This document shows, one piece after another, positions 5,064 to 10,259 of a stretch of 10,259 nucleotides of DNA. How positions within the stretch are numbered: the first letter of the stretch is position 1; each line of letters starts with the position of its first letter. The translations under genes and the position numbers were made by a program. The notes under the pieces were generated by a model. The model saw only the letters and a list, made by a program, of their open reading frames with translations, searched no databases and was not told the DNA's origin. The stretch comes from Acholeplasmataceae bacterium. Its GTDB lineage: Bacteria; Bacillota; Negativicutes; Acidaminococcales; Acidaminococcaceae. The stretch is taken from positions 1-10,259 of the forward strand of contig JAAYAE010000115.1 in the NCBI GenBank assembly GCA_012719555.1, in the 5' to 3' direction.

Positions 5064-5608
5064 ATTTAATTAAGCCCATGATAAAACGATATAGGGTATG
5101 TTTATCTCTTTTAATCATAAATATGTTCTTGCTCTTTTTTTTACCGGATATAGGGAAAACGGCTCTTTATATAACTAAAGATAATCTTCTTGAAATGTTA
5201 TCTATTATTCCACCTATATTTATTTTGCTAGGGTTATTGGATGTATGGGTTGAGCGCGAAACTATGATGAAATATATGGGCGAGCATTCAGGAATAGAGG
5301 GGGGAGTCATTGCCTTTATAATGGGGTCTGCGGCTGCAGGGCCTTTATATGTGGCATTCCCAATTGCTGGTGTATTGTTGAAAAAAGGTGTAAAATTAAC
5401 TAACGTATTCATTTTTGTTGGAGCTTGGTCAACTACTAAAATTCCTATGATTTTGTTCGAAGCAACTAATTTAGGTTGGGATTATATGTTGCTGCGTTTT
5501 GTTTGCAACGTTATTGGAATTATTATTATTGCTATACTTCTTGAGAAAATGATTCCTAGTGAAGAGCGCAGAGCCATTTATGTAAATGCTTTAAACTACA
5601 ATAAATGA
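5060..5608 (+). CDS. DUF318/ArsP-type permease, second half-size subunit
   Basis: A 182-residue membrane protein. Its ATG overlaps the TGA of the previous gene (ATGA), with TAGGAGG at 5044-5050 as ribosome binding site, so expression is coupled and roughly stoichiometric. Hydrophobic segments lie near residues 14-30, 43-62, 82-108, 114-134 and 146-161. The segment at 77-110 (SGIEGG, IMGS, GPLYVAFPIAGVLLKKG) aligns without gaps with residues 70-103 of the first subunit: 17 of 34 positions are identical. The two genes are therefore homologous halves of one pseudo-symmetric transporter, expected to assemble as a heterodimer or higher oligomer. The charged pair E66/R67 (VERETMM) and the TTKIPMILFE segment are candidates for substrate or ion contacts (inference). 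A gap of 48 nt separates it from the MBL gene. Confidence 0.8.
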   Translation: MNLIKPMIKRYRVCLSLLIINMFLLFFLPDIGKTALYITKDNLLEMLSIIPPIFILLGLLDVWVERETMMKYMGEHSGIEGGVIAFIMGSAAAGPLYVAFPIAGVLLKKGVKLTNVFIFVGAWSTTKIPMILFEATNLGWDYMLLRFVCNVIGIIIIAILLEKMIPSEERRAIYVNALNYNK

Positions 5609-5656
5609 TAGGTAAAATTTTTAGACAAGTTACTATGTAAGGGGGAATAAATAGAA

Positions 5657-6535
5657 ATGTATGAATTGGTACAGCTTGCAGAAAATAGCTACTACATCCA
5701 AAGTCCTGCGAAAATGGGCCTTGTGCTGCTAAATGACACAGATGTTTGTTTGATTGATAGTGGAAATGACAAGGAAGCAGGGCGTAAGGTAAGACAGATT
5801 TTAGATGCTAACAACTGGCATTTAAAAGCTATTTTTAATACTCACTCAAATGCTGACCACATTGGCGGCAATAAATATTTACAGGACCAAACAGGGTGTA
5901 AGATTTATGCTGTTGGTATAGACTGTGACTTTACTAGGCATCCTGTTTTGGAGCCAAGTTTTCTCTATGGGGGATTTCCACCAAAGGATTTAAAGCATAA
6001 GTTTCTAATGGCGCAGCCTAGTGATGCGGAATATCTTACGAATGCTGTTTTGCCAACGGGATTTAAAATTATAAATCTTCCCGGACACTTTTTTGATATG
6101 GTGGGTTTTAGAAACGCTGATAATGTGGTATATTTGGCGGATTGTCTTTCCAGCAAAGAAACTCTTGAAAAGTATCAAATAAGTTTTGTTTATGATGTTG
6201 CGGCTTATATTAACACTCTTGAAATGGTCAAGGAGCTTGAGGCAAAGGTCTTTGTCCCAGCTCATGCGGAGGCGACGGAGGATATTGCACCTCTTGCTCA
6301 GCTTAATATAGATAAAGTGAATGAAATTGCAGAGAAAATAATGGAAATTTGTAGGGGAAAATTATGCTTTGAGCAGATTTTGCAAAAACTTTTTACGGAG
6401 TATGATTTGGCTATGAACTTTGAACAGTATGTTTTGGTAGGCAGTACCGTGCGTTCCTATCTTTCGTGGCTGAAAGATACAGGCAGGGTAAGCGCTACCT
6501 TTGAGAATAATCTGCTGCTTTGGGAACGTATATAA
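5657..6535 (+). CDS. Metallo-beta-lactamase-fold hydrolase, variant HxNxDH motif
   Basis: A 292-residue cytosolic protein starting at ATG 5657 after AAGGGGGAA (about 5639-5648). The MBL domain spans residues about 1-205: LIDSG at 32-36, metal motif THSNADHIGGN (His63, Asn65, Asp67, His68), LPGH at 141-144 (His144), LADCL with the bridging Asp162, and PAHAEAT with the last ligand His203. The canonical motif is HxHxDH; here the second His is Asn, which removes one ligand of the first zinc site, so a mononuclear or altered metal centre is likely. The closest familiar analogy is subclass B2 enzymes, which have a His-to-Asn change at the first position. Residues about 210-292 form a helical, winged-helix-like C-terminal region seen in other MBL proteins. 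Context points to detoxification of whatever the permease handles, but the substrate is unknown. Confidence 0.85.
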   Translation: MYELVQLAENSYYIQSPAKMGLVLLNDTDVCLIDSGNDKEAGRKVRQILDANNWHLKAIFNTHSNADHIGGNKYLQDQTGCKIYAVGIDCDFTRHPVLEPSFLYGGFPPKDLKHKFLMAQPSDAEYLTNAVLPTGFKIINLPGHFFDMVGFRNADNVVYLADCLSSKETLEKYQISFVYDVAAYINTLEMVKELEAKVFVPAHAEATEDIAPLAQLNIDKVNEIAEKIMEICRGKLCFEQILQKLFTEYDLAMNFEQYVLVGSTVRSYLSWLKDTGRVSATFENNLLLWERI

Positions 6536-6546
6536 CTAGCTTTTAA

Positions 6547-6639
6547 CGAGTAATTTTCAATGCTGAGGTGCCTTCTGTTGCGTGTTTGGGCACTATGGAA
6601 ATTCATGTGCAGGCAATGGTGGATATGATTACGGAATAA
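6547..6639 (+). pseudogene. Short coding remnant of unrecognised gene (possible)
   Basis: A 30-codon open stretch between two in-frame stops, without a start or ribosome binding site, reads RVIFNAEVPSVACLGTMEIH and continues VQAMVDMITE before TAA. The composition looks like the C-terminus of a soluble globular protein rather than random AT-rich sequence, but I cannot name the family. It lies between the MBL stop and the operon terminator, so a fourth operon gene may once have been here and been mostly deleted. Confidence 0.3.
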
Positions 6640-6699
6640 CCAGGAAATTAAGCTTAGTTAGCTAGCTCGCATAATGAGGGATTTTCAGAGCAAAGGCGA

Positions 6700-6737
6700 C
6701 AAAGACCTAGGATTTAATTCCTAGGTCTTTGTTTTTT
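6700..6737 (+). terminator. Strong Rho-independent terminator
   Basis: CAAAGACCTAGGA (6700-6712) pairs perfectly with TCCTAGGTCTTTG (6719-6731) around a TTTAAT loop and is followed directly by six T (6732-6737). It closes the transcription unit that starts at the ArsR-controlled promoter and separates it from the GGDEF gene. Confidence 0.9.
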
Positions 6738-6859
6738 GCATACTTGTTTAATAATTGCATTGAATTGATATTGAAATTAATGGTAGTATTTGTGTTAAAC
6801 TTATATTAGCTAAAACTTTCTTCAATGAAAAAAAGCTGTCTTGGAAAGAAGAGATTGCG

Positions 6860-8011
6860 GTGAAACTTTATAGTAAGCATATATTTCCACATAAATACGG
6901 AGTGGAAGATTATTATAACGGCAGGTGGGAAAGCGATATCAAAAGTAGTGCTATTTGTATTGGTTTGACGTTAGTGCTCTTAGGTTTATCAGTTGGGCAT
7001 GAACTTATGCACTATTTTTTAGATGGTATTGAATTGAGTTTAGAAAATTATGTTTTACTGGTTTTTCGCATGATTAGTTTTGTTTGCTCTTTGTTAGCTA
7101 TTATATGGTTGGTATTAAATCGTCATAGACCTAAGTTTATTAGTTATGAACGAGGTATTTTTGTCTGGGAGCTAGCTATAGTAGGAGTTTCACTTTATGC
7201 GAACCTTGTTAATCTGCAATCATCATATATTGGTTCAACGGCAGGTATTCCTATTATAATGTTTTTATATATTCTCATACCTCAGCATAATGGAGTGTTG
7301 AGAATTGTTCCTCCAATAATTTTCAGTGTGGGGTTAACACTTATATATCATTTTTTTAAAACCTCTTTAGATCCGGTAGGCTTTTGGGCTATGTATGTGG
7401 GAATAATATTTGTGAATTTAATGGGAGCCTATTTCGCGGATAAAATGTATTTTAAAGATTATCTGCTCTATTGTCTTTCTAATTGTGATGAATTGACAGG
7501 GGTATACAATAGGAGATATTTAGAAAAGAAGTTAAGAAAAGAATGGCAAACTTGTTATGAAGAAGGAAAATTAATTTCTTGCTGCTTAATTGATATAGAT
7601 CTTTTTAAAGATTTTAATGATACTTATGGGCATTTGCGTGGTGATGTAATTTTAAAAAAAGTAAGTGCAGAGTTGATCAAAAGTATTGAACGCGCAGATG
7701 ATTTTCTTGCTCGTTACGGTGGGGAAGAGTTTATTATTATTCTTCCTGGCAGAAACAAAGTGGAATGCACAATATTTGCTGAGAATATTCGGAAGAAAAT
7801 AGAAGAATTGAAAATATTACATAATGTTTCACATGTTTCTTTATATCTTACGTTGAGTATTGGGGTTTCTACTATAATTCCTCGTGCTGAAATGCACTAC
7901 GATGAATTGATCAACAAGGCAGATATTGCTTTGTACCAAGCCAAGGATGAGGGGCGAAATAGAGTTGTGGTTTACGAAGAGGGCCGTAAAAATTTTGCAA
8001 AGTTCAGGTAG
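6860..8011 (+). CDS. Membrane-bound diguanylate cyclase (GGDEF)
   Basis: A 383-residue protein with a GTG start at 6860 preceded by GGAAAGAAGAGA (6843-6854). The N-terminal half has about six hydrophobic segments (near residues 31-52, 62-87, 100-118, 127-143, 148-167, 174-194), an integral membrane sensor resembling other 5-6 TM input domains but not assigned to a named MASE type. The GGDEF domain begins at DELTGVYNRRYLEKKL (210-225) and runs to about 375. The active site is RYGGEEF (Gly287-Gly288-Glu289-Glu290-Phe291), Mg2+ ligand Asp245 lies in LIDIDLFKDFND, and the product-inhibition I-site RADD (278-281) has the correct 5-residue spacing. It should convert two GTP to cyclic di-GMP in the cytosol and be feedback-inhibited. 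No EAL or receiver domain. The gene stands alone between the terminator and the kor promoter. Confidence 0.93.
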   Translation: MKLYSKHIFPHKYGVEDYYNGRWESDIKSSAICIGLTLVLLGLSVGHELMHYFLDGIELSLENYVLLVFRMISFVCSLLAIIWLVLNRHRPKFISYERGIFVWELAIVGVSLYANLVNLQSSYIGSTAGIPIIMFLYILIPQHNGVLRIVPPIIFSVGLTLIYHFFKTSLDPVGFWAMYVGIIFVNLMGAYFADKMYFKDYLLYCLSNCDELTGVYNRRYLEKKLRKEWQTCYEEGKLISCCLIDIDLFKDFNDTYGHLRGDVILKKVSAELIKSIERADDFLARYGGEEFIIILPGRNKVECTIFAENIRKKIEELKILHNVSHVSLYLTLSIGVSTIIPRAEMHYDELINKADIALYQAKDEGRNRVVVYEEGRKNFAKFR

Positions 8012-8065
8012 TACTGTTCTATATTAGTATATTTAGGTCATGCTTTATTTTCCGCAATTAAGGGC

Positions 8066-8071
8066 TATAAT
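8066..8071 (+). promoter_or_regulatory. -10 element of the kor operon promoter
   Basis: A perfect TATAAT within ctaTAATagagg lies 74 nt before the korA start. The -35 is poor (CTTTAT at 8043-8048 with 17-nt spacing). There is no visible terminator after the GGDEF gene, so read-through from it is also possible. Confidence 0.4.
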
Positions 8072-8139
8072 AGAGGAAGGAGTAAATGATTTGTTTATGA
8101 GTAAGAAAATTTAAAATAAATTGATGGAGGTAAATGCTG

Positions 8140-9810
8140 ATGTATAACTTATTAATTGGTGGCGCAGCTGGTCAAGGGATTGATACGACGGTGGCAATTT
8201 TGGAAAAACTACTAAAACAATCCGGCTATAATGTATTTACCGTGAGAGATTTTATGTCAAGGGTTCGTGGTGGACATAATTTTTCCTTGCTAAGGTTTGG
8301 CACTGAGCCTATTTATTCGCACAGTGACAGTTTGGATGGCATTGTGGCTCTTGACGAGGAAACGATTAAGGAACATAAAGAACAACTTAAGGCAAATGGT
8401 TTTATTCTTTGTGATAGCAAAATACCGTCTTCTAATTCGCACGTAGTAAGTTTAGGAATGGATGCAATGGCAAAAACACTGGGTAACCCGCGAGTTTCCG
8501 GAAGTATAGCAGTGGGAGCTGTTTTAAAACTTTTTGGAGAAAGTTTAGACGGGTTAGAAAGCGTTTTGGGGAGTGTCGTTAAACCGCAATATCTTGCTAG
8601 TAACATCAAAGCGGTACAACAAGGATATGCAGCTGTTGAGAACCGTTTTCCGCATTTGCAGGGCAAATATAGTGATAGGATGCTTATTTCAGGTAGTAAG
8701 GCTGTTGCACTAGGTGCTATTGCCGCAGGTCTTCGCTTTTATGCAGCTTACCCTATGTCTCCCTCTACACCTGTTTTGGAGACTCTTGCATCTTACGCTG
8801 ATGAAGCTGGGATTGTAGTGGAACAAGCGGAGGATGAAATAGCCGCTATTAATATGGCTATTGGTGCCTCTTATGCAGGAGCTATGGCTATGACGGGCAC
8901 ATCAGGCGGGGGATTTTCTCTCATGGTTGAGGCACTGGGACTTGCAGGAATGGCAGAGATTCCTGTTGTTGTTATTGACGTTCAGCGTCCGGGACCGGTA
9001 ACAGGACTTCCCACAAGAACTGAACAGAGTGACTTAAAATTTGTAATTTCGGCATCACAGGGAGAATTTCCTCGTATGGTTATTGCTTTACGAAACTGTA
9101 TGGATGCGTTTAATCAAACAATGCGTGCTTTTTATCTGGCGGAAAAATATCAAATTCCTATTATTATTTTAAGTGATCAGTATCTAGGTGACGCTACCCA
9201 TACTGCAGAGGAGTTTAAGCCTGAACAAAACCAAAGGGTAGAACCTGTAGATGAATATGCAGAAGAAGGGGAATACTTAAGATATAAGTATACAGATAGC
9301 GGGATTTCTCCCCGACTTATTCCGGGCACTAGCAAACATTTGGTGGTAATTGATAGCGATGAGCATGATGAGCGAGGCTGGATTACGGAATCGGCGGAAG
9401 TGCGAGTTCGTATGATGGATAAACGTATGAAAAAATTAGAAGGTCTGAAAAAGGAATTGTTGGAACCTGATTTTATTGGGTCAGACAGTTTTGATACGCT
9501 TCTTATTGGTTGGGGTTCAACCTGGGGACCTATTGAAGAGGCGGTAAGGCTGCTAAATAAAGAACGGCAGGGTCATTTTGCTGCGCTGGTTTTTGGCGAT
9601 GTTTATCCGTTACCGGAAAAATTACTGAAAGAAAAGGCTGCGCAGGCTAAACGTATTATTAATGTTGAGCAAAACGCAACCGGTCAGTTGGCTGGATTAA
9701 TTCGTGAAGAAACAGGGATATGCTGTATGGAGAGCGTTTTAAAATACGATGGACGGCAAATTTCAGGTGAGGAAATTGCTGACAGGATTAGGAAGGGGGA
9801 AGTACAATGA
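8140..9810 (+). CDS. korA: 2-oxoacid:acceptor (ferredoxin) oxidoreductase, fused gamma-alpha subunit
   Basis: A 556-residue protein from ATG 8140; the ATG at 8134 is in frame, but the SD TGGAGG (8125-8130) gives only 3 nt spacing to it and 9 nt to 8140. Residues about 1-180 are the gamma domain (LIGGAAGQGIDT, MSRVRGGHNFSLLRFG). Residues about 184-400 are the pyrimidine-binding alpha domain: GSKAVALGAIAAGLRFYAAY, PMSPSTP, EDEIAAINMAIGASYAGA, TSGGGFSLM, GPVTGLPTRTEQSDL. The rest (about 450-556) is the C-terminal transketolase-like domain. With the TPP-binding beta subunit it catalyses CoA-dependent oxidative decarboxylation of a 2-oxoacid (2-oxoglutarate or a branched-chain/other acid) with ferredoxin reduction, or the reverse carboxylation. 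YPMSPSTP replaces the more usual YPITPST. The 4-nt overlap with korB is typical. The small ferredoxin subunit found in some kor operons is not upstream here. Substrate specificity is not determined. Confidence 0.9.
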   Translation: MYNLLIGGAAGQGIDTTVAILEKLLKQSGYNVFTVRDFMSRVRGGHNFSLLRFGTEPIYSHSDSLDGIVALDEETIKEHKEQLKANGFILCDSKIPSSNSHVVSLGMDAMAKTLGNPRVSGSIAVGAVLKLFGESLDGLESVLGSVVKPQYLASNIKAVQQGYAAVENRFPHLQGKYSDRMLISGSKAVALGAIAAGLRFYAAYPMSPSTPVLETLASYADEAGIVVEQAEDEIAAINMAIGASYAGAMAMTGTSGGGFSLMVEALGLAGMAEIPVVVIDVQRPGPVTGLPTRTEQSDLKFVISASQGEFPRMVIALRNCMDAFNQTMRAFYLAEKYQIPIIILSDQYLGDATHTAEEFKPEQNQRVEPVDEYAEEGEYLRYKYTDSGISPRLIPGTSKHLVVIDSDEHDERGWITESAEVRVRMMDKRMKKLEGLKKELLEPDFIGSDSFDTLLIGWGSTWGPIEEAVRLLNKERQGHFAALVFGDVYPLPEKLLKEKAAQAKRIINVEQNATGQLAGLIREETGICCMESVLKYDGRQISGEEIADRIRKGEVQ

Positions 9811-10259
9811 AGAAAGAATCTTTTTCTACCTATGAAACAGCTTGGTGTCCTGGGTGTGGCAATTTCGTTATTCTAGAATGTTTAAAAGAGGCACTTGAAC
9901 AATTGGGCAAAGATCCAGCAAAGGTATTAATGGCTGCAGGTATTGGGCAAGCGGCAAAAACTCCGCAATATATAAGTGCGAATGCTTTTTGTGGATTGCA
10001 TGGACGTGCTTTGCCAGCGGCTGTTGCCGCAAAAATTGCCAACGAAAATTTGACAGTAATAGTTGACACAGGAGATGGTGATTCTTATGGTGAAGGTGGA
10101 AACCATTTTATTCATAATATTCGTAGGAATGTCGATATCACGCATTTTGTTCATGATAATCAGGTCTATGGATTGACAAAAGGGCAAGCATCTCCAACTT
10201 CTATGGTTGGTATGGTTACCGGGGTTCAGACAGATGGAAATTTTAACGAGCCGCTTAAT
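9807..10259 (+). CDS. korB: 2-oxoacid:ferredoxin oxidoreductase beta subunit (partial, runs off the end)
   Basis: ATG 9807 overlaps the korA TGA (ATGA) and is preceded by GGAAGGGGGAAG (9791-9802). The first 151 residues are present; the family is usually about 240-290, so roughly half is missing at the window edge. WCPGCGNF near residues 13-20 is the conserved N-terminal motif. The thiamine diphosphate/Mg2+ motif GDGDSYGEGGNHFIHNIRRN starts near residue 89, followed by HDNQVYGLTKGQASPTS. It supplies the TPP catalytic centre for KorA. Also compatible with the wider OFOR family (for example 2-ketoisovalerate or indolepyruvate types), but the separate beta subunit with CPGCGN and NQVYGLTKGQ is typical of KorB/VorA. 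Confidence 0.93.
   Translation, partial: MKKESFSTYETAWCPGCGNFVILECLKEALEQLGKDPAKVLMAAGIGQAAKTPQYISANAFCGLHGRALPAAVAAKIANENLTVIVDTGDGDSYGEGGNHFIHNIRRNVDITHFVHDNQVYGLTKGQASPTSMVGMVTGVQTDGNFNEPLN

Noticed and set aside
6638..6859. Cyclic di-GMP riboswitch upstream of the GGDEF gene
   Set aside because: No GEMM-type conserved core was found; the only clear structure is the terminator at 6700-6737, which belongs to the upstream operon.
8086..8114. Very short leader peptide before korA (4 codons from ATG 8086 or 7 codons from TTG 8091) after a strong GAGGAAGGAG
   Set aside because: The purine stretch overlaps the predicted transcription start from the -10 at 8066-8071, so it would not be a complete ribosome binding site; no attenuator hairpin is seen.
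1..10259. CRISPR array, tRNA or rRNA genes
   Set aside because: No regularly spaced repeats and no cloverleaf or rRNA signature were seen on either strand by eye.

Overview
The window is AT-rich, with compact operons, strong purine-rich ribosome binding sites and GTG as well as ATG starts. Its gene content points to an anaerobic low-GC Bacillota (Negativicutes or Clostridia are the best guesses): a CoA- and ferredoxin-type 2-oxoacid oxidoreductase with a fused gamma-alpha subunit, an ArsR-controlled DUF318/ArsP-type permease split into two genes, and a membrane diguanylate cyclase. The lineage is an inference from style and content; there is no rRNA or other phylogenetic marker here.

Layout. 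(1) 104-1874: two co-directional genes for exported proteins, a Sel1-repeat protein and a small MORN_2-like protein, probably co-transcribed. (2) 1875-2204: no gene, but a good sigma-A-like promoter at its start and a terminator-like hairpin at its end, so it could encode an untranslated RNA of about 280 nt. (3) 2205-3049: a compact REP-type element, made of a Y1/HUH (RAYT) transposase between near-identical 23-nt inverted repeats. (4) 3050-4068: a patchwork accessory stretch. It holds a perfect 21-bp hairpin, a 43-codon membrane micro-ORF on the minus strand that is easily missed, the C-terminal third of a GrpB-family gene (broken, minus strand), two abutting AT-rich palindromes exactly at the GrpB breakpoint, and a degenerate relative of the RAYT end repeat. 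(5) 4069-6737: a regulated operon. A consensus-like promoter has its -10 covered by a perfect 15-bp inverted repeat (operator). It is followed by an ArsR-family repressor with a Cys/His-rich tail, two homologous half-size permeases overlapping by ATGA, and a metallo-beta-lactamase-fold hydrolase with a variant zinc motif (HSNADH). A short coding remnant and a strong intrinsic terminator end the unit. (6) 6860-8011: a membrane-bound GGDEF protein (diguanylate cyclase) with an intact active site and I-site. (7) 8066-end: a promoter -10 and the start of a kor-type operon, with the gamma-alpha fusion korA overlapping by 4 nt a TPP-binding korB that runs off the window.

The most coherent functional unit is the ArsR, two half-permeases and MBL operon. 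The repressor is expected to sense a thiol-reactive metal, metalloid or organo-metalloid, or another thiol-reactive compound, and to release its own promoter, allowing synthesis of a heteromeric membrane exporter and a cytosolic hydrolase. The substrate cannot be read from the sequence.
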